Source of the DNA: Dipteris shenzhenensis
Taxonomy: Eukaryota > Polypodiophyta > Polypodiopsida > Gleicheniales
Length of the DNA: 64,000 bases
Reading direction: 5' to 3' (one strand)
Assembly (NCBI GenBank): GCA_047967505.1
Contig: CM106538.1
Below, one piece after another: positions 35,554-46,958 of the stretch (position 1 is its first letter; every line of letters starts with the position of its first letter). Both the position numbers and the translations under genes were made by a program. The notes beneath the pieces were generated by a model, which searched no databases, was not told the origin of the DNA, and saw nothing but the letters and a program-made list of their open reading frames with translations.

Positions 35554-35895
35554 TTGCATGTCACAAGCTTCCGACCATTCATGCGTCAGTTCGAGCTTGT
35601 GACGGCCACTTTCCGTAGCCGATTGTTGCTTATCCACAATCAGGATGACTTCTATCGTGCTTTCGCTTTTGGAGATTTTCCGTTGATTGCGGAGGATTTG
35701 AGCACAGACAAATGCTCCTTTACTCAGCCAGCCTTGCGTCCCGACCCGATAGTATGGCTTACAGGGTTTTCAGCTTTTCGCGAGAACCTGGCTCAGACGC
35801 TCTCTCTCTTCAGGCCTGCTAGAGTATCGACAGGTGATTCGACACTGGCAGCAGCTGTAGGTCTGCTAGAGAGCATAGACAGCTTTGCCAGGTAG
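35554..35895 (+). CDS. Possible exon of an unknown protein
   Basis: A 113-codon plus frame lies in a locally GC-richer island. The most protein-like part runs from 35593, just after a possible splice acceptor (CATGCGTCAG), to 35889, just before a good donor (GCCAG then GTAGGT). It contains HNQDDFYRAFAFGDFPLIAE, DPIVWLTGFSAFRENLAQTL and STLAAAVGLLESIDSFA, with normal amino-acid balance. I recognise no family. No partner exon was found on either side, so this may be a lone captured exon, a pseudogene or a chance frame. Confidence 0.3.
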   Translation: MHVTSFRPFMRQFELVTATFRSRLLLIHNQDDFYRAFAFGDFPLIAEDLSTDKCSFTQPALRPDPIVWLTGFSAFRENLAQTLSLFRPARVSTGDSTLAAAVGLLESIDSFAR

Positions 35896-37480
35896 GTCCG
35901 GGAAACAACTAGCATGAGTATTAGCCGTTCTCCGACTGTTTGCAAGGACGTGTAGGAACATTGCACATGGGCAAATTCAAGAGGCAAAGTTTCAGAGACC
36001 TGATCTTCTGCCAAGGCAACTTGTCGGTCATGACAGTCAACTCCTAGGCAAACTAGCAACCTCGCAACAGCAAATCAAGAGAAGTACATGCATACAGCTT
36101 GAATCCGCCTTATGGCTTGCGACGTTCTATCTTTTAGAAACGATCTTTTACATCACCGTGCCCCTACTCGCCAAGTTAGATTGGGATAGTCGAACAGCTT
36201 TTCAAATTTCTTTCGGACACATTTATTTGATAGGATTTCTCTAAAGACCAATCTATGGAAAGTGGACAACATTGTACGATACTATTTTCTAAGGTCTCTC
36301 AAAAGTAACTAAGGAAAACACATGGGAGACTCGGTGAGGATAGCTAAGGGTTAGTGCACATGAGGAGATATGTGTGCACTTGCTCTACGCATCACCTGTG
36401 CTTCGGAATGGATTTCGAGGACGTCCTTCATGGGAAAAATTTGTTCGGGCGAGTCTTCAAGGGAGCATTCCACGAGCAAACAAATGACCGACAGCGGTCG
36501 ATGGTGTACATCCTCTCCTCTACCCCTGTCTGCACACCCTAGAGGCGGTCAAAATGCTTGGGAGGAGTCATGAAGTGGTGGCACACAGGTGCTTGGTTTG
36601 GCATCTCTCCAAACCAAGGTGCCAAAATGAGCACCTGAGGACGCATTTATGTGCCCTTCTTCAAAATCGTGTGCACCAAATGGATGCAAGGCTGGTTGCA
36701 CACTTTGTGTAGCGTGTGCACTAAGCCTAAAAGATGAGATATCATCCAAAATGTCATCAAGCATGCTCCTCAAAAGAAGAAGAATGGTAAATTGGGCACC
36801 ACTAGAGGAGATCCCATGGAGGCTACAGGAAATTGAAGAGGCAAAAGATCTCAAGGTCTTCATCGTCTAGCATTGGGAATAGGCCCCTCTTATTTACACT
36901 CATGAATAATTTGATGCACCATGGAGTTGCTCAACCATAAGAAGTATTTTGCACATTCCTCTCTTTTCTTCATCAACACGATAGAAATTATTATATTTTG
37001 TGAACAAATAGTTGGAAATCTGCAAAATATGTTGTTGCTTTCAAACATAGTTGCATCTCTTTAAATGTCCCCACAGAATATAGATAGTTGTTGTTTCTCC
37101 CCACGTTCCTATAAGGTTTAGCAAAAAAGATATGCAAAAATTCATTTGACAAAGTTTGTGGAGTAAATTCCAACCAGGAAAACTCCTTCACCATCAATAT
37201 CTAGGAATGGAGCTTTGGAGGTTAAATATACAACAAAGGAAAATACATAACTGATCATCCATGTGCCTAATTTGTAGTCCATATACCTTGAGATCAATCT
37301 GAACCAAAACAATGAGAATACTAAATAGAAAGGAAAATTCATTAAATGAGCTTTGGGGAAAACTCTACCTCAAAAAAGTTCACGATCATCCACATGACTA
37401 AGTCTTGCACAAAGAAACCAAGAAAACAAAGCCATGTCATGTAAAGTTAGGGACTTTTTTTTAATCCACATCCTAGCCTC
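35896..37480. other. Intergenic; GC-richer to 36900, then AT-rich
   Basis: Short overlapping frames on both strands between 36350 and 36870, none recognised. The words GTGCACAC and GCACCTG recur from 35080 to 36720. No gene called. Confidence 0.4.
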
Positions 37481-37486
37481 TTTTTG

Positions 37487-37488
<2 letters not shown>

Positions 37489-37531
<43 letters not shown>
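37489..37531. repeat. (CT)n microsatellite
   Basis: About 21 CT units. Confidence 0.95.
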
Positions 37532-37534
<3 letters not shown>

Positions 37535-37959
37535 CCTACTTGAAAGGAACTAACTTTAAATCTTGAGATTACAAGATTTAACTTTGGAGAAGTAGGGTTG
37601 AGCCATAAGCACTCGTTTACACTTATCATAGAAAGAGTGATTCAACTCCAATACCTTGAACAAATAACAACCAAGTAGACATTGTATTCTCCCTTCTAGA
37701 CAAAGCTTTTTCTTTATTGGAAAATTTTCCAAAAACAAGAAAACCTATTCCTTTAAAATTCTAGAGTGTGAAAGGTCGATTAGAAAAGGAAAGACCGAGG
37801 AAAGGAAAAGAAAATGTTAAAGAAAAGAAACTATTGAGGAAGATATTCATGAGGAATCTATGGATTTCACTACAAGGCACAGGCCCTTTTTTAATGGAAA
37901 TACTGACCTTTTTTACACTAAATTTTTTTTTTTACGGGCGCAAAGGTCGGTCTTTACGT

Positions 37960-38095
37960 CGCTATAAGCGTCGAAAAAGAACGGTTGCTATACAAGCATT
38001 GCTATATAGACGCTAGTAAACTTGCTATATAGCGACACTAACAAGTGTCGCTATATAGTGACACTAGTAAACGTCGCTATATAGCGACGATTAAT
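37960..38095. repeat. Subterminal palindromic repeats of copy A
   Basis: Four or more variants of GTCGCTATATAGCGAC spaced about 25-35 bp; the copy at 38073-38088 is a perfect 16-bp palindrome. CACTA transposases are known to bind arrays of short subterminal repeats. Confidence 0.85.
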
Positions 38096-38111
38096 ATAAG
38101 CTTAAAAAAAG

Positions 38112-38163
38112 CATTGGTGGGGCTAAACAGAGCCACATCAAGCCCTGTTTTGCCCCACTAATG
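38112..38163. other. Hairpin next to the subterminal repeats (copy A)
   Basis: CATTGGTGGGGCTAAACAG pairs with AGCCCTGTTTTGCCCCACTA some 10 bases later, with a few mismatches. The same hairpin, perfect, is at 46984-47032 in copy C. Confidence 0.7.
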
Positions 38164-38299
38164 TTTTTTTTTAAAGTAATTACAAAAGAATGTTCTTTGT
38201 TACCAAAAAAAATTTGTGAAAAGGGTGATACAAAATCGCTCAAACGAGCCGAGCGACAGAAGCATATACATGTTGAAGATATACAACATTGTTTGTTAC

Positions 38300-39580
38300 A
38301 AAATTATACTTTTGAAAGAGAGGAGAAAAGAGGAAAAAAATAGAAAAAGAGAGAAAGCCGATGCTTATGAAAAGAAAAGAAAAGAAAATGAAAGAGAGGA
38401 AATAAGAGAGGGAAAAAGAAGAGAAAGAAGAGAAAGAAAGAGGGGGAAAGAGAAGGAAAAAAGAGAGGGGAAAAGCATATGAGCATATGAGCATATGCTC
38501 ATGAATAAGCATAAGCATATGAGCATAAGCATAGGCAAATGCATATGCTTATGAAAAGAATAGAAGAGAGGATGAAAGAGAGGAAATAAGAGAGGGGGAA
38601 AAAAGAGAAGGAAGAGAAAGGAAGATGAGAAAAGAGAAGGAAAAAAAGAGGGGAAAAGCATATGAGCATATGAGCATATGCTCATGAATAAGCATAAGCA
38701 TAAGCAAATGCATATGCTTATGAAAAGAAGAGAAAAGAGGATAAAAGAGAGGAAATAAGAGAAGGGAAAAGAAGAGAAGGAAGAGGAAGGAAGAGGGGGA
38801 AAAAGAACGAAAAAAGAGAGGGGAAAAGAGCATAAGCATAAGAGAAGGAAAAAGAAGAGGTGAAAATAAGAAAAGAGAGGAGAAAAGAAGAAAAGAGGGG
38901 AAAAATTAAAAAAAGAGAGAAAGCATATGCTTATGCCTATGCATGAGCATATGAGCATATGCTCATGCATAAGCATAAGCTTATGAGAGAGATACATAGA
39001 CAAATGAATATGCTTATGAAAAGAAGAGAAAAGAGGATGAAAGAGAGGAAATAAGAGAGGGGAAAAGTAGAGAAAGAAGAGAAAGAAAGAGGGGAAAAGA
39101 GAAGTAAAAAGAGAGGGAAAAAGAATAAAAGAGAGGAAAAAAGAGAAAGCATATGCTTATGCTTATGCATGAGCATATAAGCATAGGCAAATGCATATGC
39201 TTATGAGAAGAGGAGAAAAGATAATGAAAGAGAGGAAATAAGAGAGGGGAAAAGAAGAGAAGGAAAAAAGAGAGGGGAAAAGCATATGAGCATATGAGCA
39301 TGTGCTCATGCATAAGCATAAGCATATGAGCATAAGCATAGGCAAATGCATATGCTTATAAAAAGAAGAGAAAAGAGGATGAAAGAGAGGAAATAAGAGA
39401 GGGGAAAAGAAGAGAAGGAAGAGGAAGGAAGGGGGAAAAAGAGAATGAAAAAAGAGAGGGGAAAAGAAGAAAAGAGAGGAAGAAGAGGAAATAAGAGAGG
39501 GAGGGAAAGAGGGGGGAAAGAGGGTGGAAAAGAGGAAAAGAGGGGAAGAAGAGGGAATAAGAGAAGAGAGGGGAAAAAAG
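38300..39580. repeat. Purine-rich tract with GCATAAGC/GCATATGAGC satellite blocks
   Basis: About 1.2 kb in which the plus strand is almost all A and G (GAGAGGAAATAAGAGAGGGG repeated), broken by blocks such as GCATATGAGCATATGCTCAT. Each block of about 150-200 bp repeats five or six times between 38475 and 39360. Frames here on the minus strand (Phe/Ser/Leu-rich) are artefacts. It sits between the element's accessory-gene side and the TNP2 leader, as the satellites of copies B and C do. Confidence 0.85.
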
Positions 39581-39683
39581 GGTTTCTACGCCCATCACTG
39601 TAGCTAGCGCTTAAAGCACTAGCTGCAGACCAATGCAAATAACAGAAAAAAAAAAAAGGAAAAAAAAGAAAGCACTTTCTTAC

Positions 39684-39730
39684 CTGGAAAAGTCCCGCTC
39701 GGTGTTTCATGGACTGGGAGTGGACTGGCC
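39684..39730 (-). other. Conserved leader micro-exon, copy A
   Basis: On the minus strand a 47-nt segment (GGCCAGTCCACT...TTTTCCAG) lies between TTTTGTAG and GTAAGA, matching splice acceptor and donor. The 38-nt counterpart in copy B (46127-46164, plus) keeps both splice sites and the sequence ACACCGAGCGGGAC. It is read away from TNP2. Confidence 0.55.
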
Positions 39731-40269
39731 CTACAAAAGAGAGGAAACATACCATTTTTTAGATAACTAGTTAGAAGAAGGAAGAATTTAGAGAAACAAC
39801 TTTCCAAAGGGATTGGATTGAGGGGACAAGCATAAGCCTACAAACAAGGAGAAAGCACGAAAGGAAGGGAAAGAGGAGGAAGAGAAATACCAAAAAGAGA
39901 AGCAAATCTCATTTTTGTTCCTTAATCTCTGAAAATCAAGCATGAAAATTAGCGCATAGGCTTAGCAATGCAAGAAGAAACATGCTTCAACTCTCACAAA
40001 ATGAAATCTCACAAAAAAATGAACCTACATTGCTTAAAGAGACACACCTTCTTGAAAAACTTCCTTTCACACATGTAGAGAGGGAGCACAAGTGTCAATG
40101 GGAGAGGGGCTTGGTAGGGGTGAGGAGTGTGGGGAATAGAGGAGGAAAGTGAGGTCGCCGAATAGAGAAGGAAAACGTGGGAGGAGAGATTTTTGCTTTT
40201 CTCATAATAGAGTTGTGAAAGATGACGTCGCATGGGGTTTCGCGGGTGTTTCAGGTTTTAGTCCCCCAA

Positions 40270-40470
40270 TGTCACTATATAGCAACACTGGTCAGTCACA
40301 CTATAGTGACACTCATACCCTAAAAGTGTTGTTATATGGCAACACTCATATCCTAAAAGTGTCGCTATATAGCAACACTTATACCCTAAAAGGGTCGCTA
40401 TATACTTATACCCTAAAAGCATCGCTATATAGCGACAAAACAGGACAAAGCATCTCTATATAGCGATGGT
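40270..40470. promoter_or_regulatory. Palindrome-rich promoter region of copy A TNP2
   Basis: Seven degenerate copies of the TCGCTATATAGCGAC palindrome, several joined by TACCCTAAAAG, lie 100-300 bp upstream of the TNP2 start at 40577. The same arrangement occurs in copy B at 45485-45590. Each palindrome has TATATA at its centre, so it could serve as a TATA-type core or as a transposase operator (inference from En/Spm, whose TNPA protein binds repeats overlapping its promoter). Confidence 0.55.
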
Positions 40471-40576
40471 TCAGGGCACTTGATCTAAGAAGAGAGGGAA
40501 GGAGCTCATGGGTGGCTATTTTTTGGATCTTAATGGATTTCCTTACATTTTGTGTTGTGATTTTGGAGGTGTGCAG

Positions 40577-40955
40577 ATGGAAGGGACGAGTGAAAGCTTG
40601 TCAGATGATGTGCCAATGCTCGGTGGCGCATACTGGCTTACAGAGAGGTTGTATTGTCATTGCACTCATTGCAAGCAAGAAGTACGACATCAACGCCATA
40701 TTGTCATGTGCCACTTGAGGATGTATGGGAAGGAGCTCAAACCATTACCCACCATTGGTGGTGCACGTGATGATGGATCATTGGAAAGTCAATGCTATTT
40801 GAGTTCATGATTAATATTGCATGTGTACACGACACCAAATCTTGAGACAAGATCTTATATTTACACGAAACCTTGAGACAAGATGAGGAGGGTGGTGTGT
40901 GTATACCTTCACACTTTGAGAAGGAGTATAGTCTCATGGATGTGCTAGATGATGA
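40577..40955 (+). pseudogene. TNP2-type transposase, first exons (copy A, interrupted)
   Basis: Exon 1 (40577-40783) encodes 69 residues, including WLTERLYCHCTHCKQEVRHQ and CHLRMYGKELKP, a small Cys/His N-terminal domain nearly identical to exon 1 of copy B. The donor that is GTAAGT in copy B is mutated to GAAAGT here. Exon 2 starts near 40881 (DEEGGVCIPSHFEKEYSLMD) and is cut at 40955 by the CACTA end of copy B. The protein would be the catalytic transposase that cuts element ends, but this copy is dead through its splice-site mutation and the insertion. Confidence 0.8.
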
Positions 40956-41051
40956 CACTACTACACACGGATCCTATTGCGATGTTTACGTACCGACGTT
41001 TAGCGCCCGCTTAGCGTTAATCGTCGGTATGAAAAGCGGGTTTCGTAAATC

Positions 41052-41158
41052 GTCGCTATATAGCGACTGTTGCTAAAAGTCGCTATATAGCGACTTTTGT
41101 AAAAGTCGCTATATAAAAGTCGCTATATAGCGACACTGATACAAAATATTATAGCGAC
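41052..41158. repeat. Subterminal palindromic repeats of copy B
   Basis: Perfect GTCGCTATATAGCGAC palindromes start at 41052, 41079 and 41119, with partial copies between and after them, about 95-200 bp from the CACTA terminus. Confidence 0.9.
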
Positions 41159-41335
41159 GCTTTTACAGAGAGTTTTTTTTTTTTTATAGGCCTTAAAAGT
41201 TAGTTTTTTCCAATGACAAATTTTTTTAAATTTTCATACATGTTTGAGCTCATAGAGAAATAAAAAATGAGAGCATGTACATCAAGTCTTTGAAGCTCAT
41301 ATATATATTCATGTCCAAGTTTGAGATGAGAAAAA

Positions 41336-44300
41336 TCAAATAAGAGCATTTACATCAACTGTTTCATCTTGAGCCAAGTCTAAGGCGCCAAGCAAGTCTA
41401 TCTCCAACTCTATACCGAGTTGATCTCCTATATCATCATCGTACTCTAGCATCGTACGTTCACCTAAAAGTATTTGATCATCTTCTTCAATAAAGCTTAA
41501 GTGTGGTGATTGATCTTGATGATTGTTGTCTTCTTCGTCAATATCGTGATCTCCATCCTCCTCCCGTGCGATGTCATTATGCGCATCTTCGTCTTGGCTC
41601 ATATGGTGATCTACATCTTCTTCGCTAGATTCATCAATTGGATCCGGCATTGGTAGTGGCATCTCCATATCCACATCTCGATCTTCAAAATTTCGCTTAC
41701 TTCGTGGTGCAACTTGGATCACGTACCATCCTCTTGGACCAGAACGATCCAGATGAAAAACCACCTATATTGAAGATGGGTGCCAAATGTCGTCAATTAT
41801 ATATATATCAATGGACTTTAAAATCGAAAGCTTCGACTAATTAAATCATTAATATGCACCTGCTCACAGTGCTCGGGAAGAACAAAAGTATCACTTTCAT
41901 CGGTCCAATGTTTGGTGGAGTCTATTGCAAAGAGACAGCTACTATCTTTTCTCACTGTCGCATGGGGACCGTTGTAAGTAGTTCTAAACCATTTTACATC
42001 AAGAATGAAAATAGTAAATCGTCTGAAATCAATTTCATAGATGTCGCTTATGGTTCCACAATAATCCAACTGTGAAGAGAGAAGATTGGTATCCAAAGCA
42101 CTTGCTCAGCTATCTTGTGTGAAGTTAGCCATGACTCCACAATCATACGTGACTCTCTTTGAATCGATGCGTTCCACGCAAAAATGTCGTCCATATGACC
42201 ATAATGCACTATACTTTTTGTACTGTAAAAGAGCATCATTAAAACAATGAAGATGCACCTATTTTATAGCATATATTGCCACAAATAATTACTTAATTAC
42301 GTCAAGATATAAGAAACTTACATGCACCATACATCTAGATGATAACTCCCACTCACGCTCGTTTATTGTCTCTCCATCACATTCGGCCTTTATGTAGAGC
42401 CAGTTGTAGCCAATCAAGTGACATGTGAGTAGGGAGAAGAGCCAGATCTCGTGGATATGGTTGTGATCGCCTGTACATTACTCTAAATCTCGTCCTTGCA
42501 TTTATTCTTTCTGCTTTGGCCACTTCATATCTCTCAATCCACTTCTACATCTCAGGGCTATTGAGGATACAAAACTTATTGAATTTCTCCATTTGCTCTT
42601 CGCTCATCTTTCTTTCAATCCCTTTTCCTTGGGGAACCTCGCCAATGATGCAATCATCATCCTTGTTGTGCCAAGCTTGCGACATATCAGGATCCGTGGA
42701 TGCAAGAAACTCTGTGATATATACTAATGACTCTTGCACAAGCCATCCCTCTGCCATGCTTGCTTCTGGTCTTGCTCTTTGTCTTACAAACCCCTTTAAA
42801 GTTTTCATAAACCGCTTGAGAAAAAACATCCATCGATTATGAACGGTACCTGCTATAGCCACCTCATCAACTATGTGCACAAGCAAGTGGACTTGAGTTG
42901 TAATAATGCTTGAGGGAAAGTGCTTCTCAAGCAAGCATACGGCTTCGATGGATTCCACCCTAGCCTTCTCGATGCTCGATATAGAGATCTCTTTTTGAGA
43001 TATCTACCTATTTCACATGTCCATGCATATGTAAGATATTTGAGATCCACCTATTTTACATGTCCATTAAGAAAATACATAATGCGATTTGATAGTAAGC
43101 ATACCTCACAATACCACAGATCTTGAATATAGCATTTCTAACATCTTCTTGTAAGCACCCTTTTATTGTAATTGGGAGGATGAACTATCAAAGCAATAAT
43201 GAAGTCATGTCAACAATATAACATAATAATAATTACGCTAATGCATCACTATTATCGGTACACTAATTCTACTTAGAATACCTGTAAGACCTTGTGCCAA
43301 TCATGGGACTTGAGGCCACTAAGCTTATTGTCCTTTGAAAATGCTCCTTTCAAGCAACGCATGTACCCTGTCGGTGTTTGAAAAGAGGCAATGTCTGCCT
43401 TGACCGCTGCCTCCTCCCTCGTAGAGAGGATCCACGTTGCTTTCGGGAGGACAACTTTTCCCGAAGCATGCACTTGGGGCCACAAACGAGACATCCTATT
43501 CATAGCACGTAAGTCTTCTCGCACTCCTCTCGAGTCCTTAGAACCAACCAAGTGTGCCCAAATAGTAGCCCCCATATTCTTGAAGATATGCATGGGATCC
43601 AAGAGATGATTGATTTGTAACTGACCCCAATAAGGAAGCTCATGAAAGATCGATAGCCTCTTCATACCAGGAGGAGGTTCCTCTCCATTTGCCCTCCAAG
43701 CTTGAATCCAATCACTTGCCTTCAAATATGATGGTGATGGATCAAGTTGACCTCCATGTGCGAGATGGTCGAGCGGAAGGTATCGAGCATGACCTTCATA
43801 AACATTTTTCCTCATATGTTTGGAGTAGCGTGCAAGCGATTTCAAAGCCGGTCCACAAACAGGACAAGCATGGTACCCACTTGTAACAAGTCCTGCACGC
43901 GTGCATGAATGTGTTAGTACAAGACATGCGTGCAAAAGAGAGTAAAAAAAGCATAATCCCTCATTGTACATGTAGAGACATAACCACGTACCTGCGCACT
44001 CTCCATATCCTGGGTAGTCATGCATGGTCCTCATCAAGATACCCCTGACCAAAATATCATTGGTATGTCTAGGAGCTCTGGAAATATCAAAGACCTGCAC
44101 TCCTCTCCATAATATCTGTAACTCCTCTATCAAAGGTGCCATGTACACGTCCATGTTTTTTGCCTTGTACTTTCCTGGCACAAGTAGTGCAAGCATGAGG
44201 TGTCCCTTTTTTATTGTTAGCCATGGTGGGATATTGTAATTCACCACGACTATGGGCCATGTCGACCAAGATGTCGAGCGTAACCCGAAAGGATTCACGC

Positions 44301-45382
44301 AGTCCATGGCTAGCCCAAGATGTAAGTTACGTGGCTCCCTCGCAAAGTTCGGCCACTAATTATCTATGTGCTTCCAAGCTGCACAATCTGCGGGAATCCT
44401 CAATGTGTGATCAGTGGACCGATGAGATGCATGCCATGTCATCAACTCTGCTATGGATTTGCATCGAAACATGTGTTGTATTCTTGCAACGATGGGAAAG
44501 TGTCTTAAGACCTTTACCGGTATCCGCTCACCCTGCAAGTCATCTCTATATCATTGTTCCCCACACTTTGGACAACTAGCCAAATCTCCATGCTCACGAC
44601 GAAAGAGAATACAATCATTACGGCAAGCATGGATGGTATCATAATCCATACCCACCATTGTTAGCATCTTTTTCGCTTCATCTCTTGATGCGGGCATAGT
44701 ATTTGGTGCAGGCAACATTTTCTGGAGCAACCTATGACAAAGACACTATCCAAATGATGATTCTCAAAACAAACAATATCCAAATAATGAGTCAAATTAA
44801 TGGAAGGGCTAACCTCATTAAGGTCGAGACACTTGTATCCGACCACCCATACTGTACTTGTAGATTCAAGATTGAGAGACAAGCACGTAGTTTAGACATC
44901 CTAGCACCCTCGTACAATTGTGTTGATTCCAACTCTCGCATTTTGACCTCAGACTCTGACATCATGTGTACGTGGGATGTAGTGCCCCTAAAAATGGAAT
45001 CCATCATGTCGACCATACCCTCGTCGTCATCCGAGAGACTATAGTCTTGTTGAAAGTGAGAAGGTATATGTGTACCCTCATCACCCTCCTCATCCTGTTT
45101 TAAGATTTAGTGTAAATATAAGATCTTCTATCCTGGTATACAATAAGATTGCGAACTTAAATAGCTTTGACTTACCGATGATCCATCAACGTGTGCAACA
45201 CCAACGGGGGACACTGGTTCCGGCTCCTCCCCATACATCCACAAGTGGCGCATGATAATACGACATTGATGTCGTACTTCTTGCTTGCAATGAGTACAAT
45301 GATAGTATAACCTCTCCGTAAGCCACTTCGTGCTACCGGGCGTTGGCGCATCATCGGACGAGCTTCCACTCGTCCCTTCCAT
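41336..45382 (-). pseudogene. CACTA TNP2-type transposase (copy B), full-length but stop-containing
   Basis: Exons with GT-AG junctions and matching phase: 45382-45176, 45094-44814, 44731-43992, 43892-43282, 43184-43105, then further exons to 41336. Order: Cys/His N-terminus (CHCTHCKQEVRHQ); IHACRNDCILFRREHGDL; the transposase_21 core with LAMDCVNPFGLRS and LDPMHIFKNMGA (conserved Asp residues); GLKSHDWHKVLQ; FILPITIKGCLQEDVRNAIF; a DUF4218 region (ICLLEKHFPSS-type, VHNRWMFFLKRFMKTLKGFV); a DUF4216 region at 42096-41818; and a long acidic C-terminus (41764-41336). The protein would bind and cut the element ends in the nucleus. Stops at 44551-44553, 44356-44358 and 42545-42547 break it. The core is well conserved, so inactivation is recent. 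Confidence 0.92.
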
Positions 45383-45387
45383 CTACA

Positions 45388-45610
45388 CTTATAAAATCAC
45401 AACATAAGCATGAAGAGGAGATATTGACAATTATAAAATAGCATGTTTGAGCTTCTCTTGAGGCCATATAAAAAAAGTGACAGTAAGCGTCGCTATATAG
45501 CGACGCTCTGTTCCGTCGCTATATAACGATGTTTTTAATTAAAAACGTCACTATATAGCGACGGATTAGCGTCGCTATATAGCGACGCTGTGGATTAAAA
45601 CCCGAAACGC
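45388..45610. promoter_or_regulatory. Putative divergent promoter with palindromes (copy B)
   Basis: Perfect GTCGCTATATAGCGAC palindromes at 45489 and 45571, with variants between them, lie 100-200 bp upstream of the TNP2 start (minus) and just before leader sequence read on the plus strand. In the reconstructed ancestral element the accessory gene is transcribed from this side, so the region would be a shared, self-regulated promoter (inference). Confidence 0.5.
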
Positions 45611-46126
45611 CGAAACGCGCGGCGTTTTGCTCAATCCATTCCCTAATCTCTCAAGTAAGCAACCCAAAATCTCCTCCCACTATTTTCGACGACCTCCCAT
45701 CTATTCCAAGCAACCTCCCACTCTATTTTCCACTCCTCACCCTTCTCCTACCTCTTGTACTCCCTCTCTATCCTTTTCCCTCTTTGGTTTCTTGAAAGAA
45801 AGTTCTTTAAGAGGTGAGTTTGTTTCAACAATGTAGGTTGTTTGTTTGTTAGCTTTAGTTTTGTGAGTGTTTCTTGTTGTATTGCTAAACCTGTAAACTA
45901 GTTTTCATGCTTGTTTTAAAAGGATTGAAATAAAAAACAAGATTTCAAGAAAGAAAGAAAACTCACCTCTTTTTTTGTATTTCTCTTCCTTCTCTTTCTC
46001 CTTGTCTCCTCAATCTCCTCCTTTCCTTGTCTCCTCAATCTCCTCCCTTCAAGAAGTTGCTTTTGTAATCTCCTCCTTCCACTAACATCTTATTTGAAAA
46101 AATGGGTTGTTTTCTCTCTTTTGTAG

Positions 46127-46164
46127 GGCCAGTCCACTACACCGAGCGGGACATACTTTTTCAG
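46127..46164 (+). other. Conserved leader micro-exon, copy B
   Basis: A 38-nt segment lies between CTTTTGTAG and GTAAGTGC, both good splice sites. Its relative in copy A (39684-39730) keeps the splice sites and most of the sequence, which suggests selection on a spliced 5' leader. Confidence 0.55.
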
Positions 46165-46439
46165 GTAAGTGCTTCCTCCTTTTTCCATTTATTATTTTTG
46201 TTATTTGCATTGGCCTACAGCTAGCACCTTAAGCGCTAGCTGCAGTGATGGGCGTAGGGACCCTCTCTTCCCCTCCCACTCTTTCCTTCTTTCCCCTTCT
46301 CTTATTCTCCTTTTTCCCCCTTCTCTTTTTTCCCTCTTCTCTTATTCTCTCTTTCCCCCTTCTCTCTTTCCCCCCCATCTCTTTTCCCTTCTCTCTTTCC
46401 TTTCCCTCTTACTCTCTATTTCCTTTCCCTCTTATTCTC

Positions 46440-46858
46440 TTATGCTTATGCTTCTCTCATTCCCCCTTCTCTCTTTCCCCCTTCTCTATTTCCCCCTTCT
46501 CTCATTTGCATAAGCTCATGCTTATGCTCATGCATGAGCATGAGCTTATGCATAAGCTCCTTCTCCTTTTCCGCATGAGCATAAGCTCATTTTTCCGCAT
46601 GAGCATAAGCTCATGCTTATGCTCATACATGAGCATGAGCTTATGCTTAAGTTTCCGCATAAGCTTATGCTTATGCGTGAGCTTATGCGAAAATAGAGAA
46701 TGAGAGAAACTTATGCTTCTCTCATTCTCTATTTCCGCATAAGCTCCTTCTCTTTTTCCGCATAAGCTCCTTTTCTTTTTCCGTATGAGCATAAGCATGA
46801 GCTTATGCTTATGCTCATGCTTATGCTCATGCATGAGCATGAGCTTATGCATGAGCAT
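46440..46858. repeat. GCTTATGC/GCATGAGC satellite of copy B
   Basis: Words of six bases (GCATAA, GCATGA, GCTTAT, GCTCAT) in both orientations, with TTTCCGCATAAGCTCCTTCTC segments. Same family as 48990-52650, but only about 0.4 kb. Confidence 0.85.
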
Positions 46859-46865
46859 GGCAAAC

Positions 46866-46958
46866 GTCGCTATATAGCGACGATGCAAACGTCACTATAT
46901 AGCGACACTGTTAATCGTTGCTATATAGTGATACTGGTAAACGTCGCTATATAGCGAC
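46866..46958. repeat. Subterminal palindromic repeats of copy C
   Basis: Perfect GTCGCTATATAGCGAC at 46866 and 46943 with two variant copies between (GTCACTATATAGCGAC, GTTGCTATATAGTGAT). Confidence 0.9.

Larger units (their letters stand above)
37868..40955 (+). mobile_element. CACTA element copy A, left part
   Basis: It starts with a CACTA terminus (CACTACAAGGCACAGG), followed by subterminal palindromic repeats (to 38090), a hairpin (38112-38163) and about 150 bp matching the 3' flank of the accessory gene of copy C in the same orientation. The accessory coding region itself is missing. Then come a purine-rich satellite, a leader with a conserved micro-exon, promoter palindromes (40270-40470) and the first exons of a TNP2 transposase gene. 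It ends at 40955, where copy B is inserted. The matching right half of copy A was not found after copy B/C. Confidence 0.8.
40956..46858 (-). mobile_element. CACTA element copy B
   Basis: Its terminus at 40956 reads CACTACTACACACGG on the plus strand and lies inside exon 2 of copy A, so B inserted into A. Inside follow subterminal palindromes (41052-41158), a TNP2 transposase gene on the minus strand (45382-41336), promoter palindromes (45485-45590), leader exons read on the plus strand (45610-46260) and satellite (46440-46858). The satellite then joins directly to the subterminal repeats of copy C, and the expected accessory gene in plus orientation and the second terminus are missing at this junction. 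The preceding TGA could be the 3-bp target duplication, but its partner was not found. Confidence 0.8.

Noticed and set aside
38240-39755. Long Phe/Ser/Leu-rich minus-strand frames
   Set aside because: They are translations of a purine-rich tract; composition and overlap in several frames show they are artefacts.
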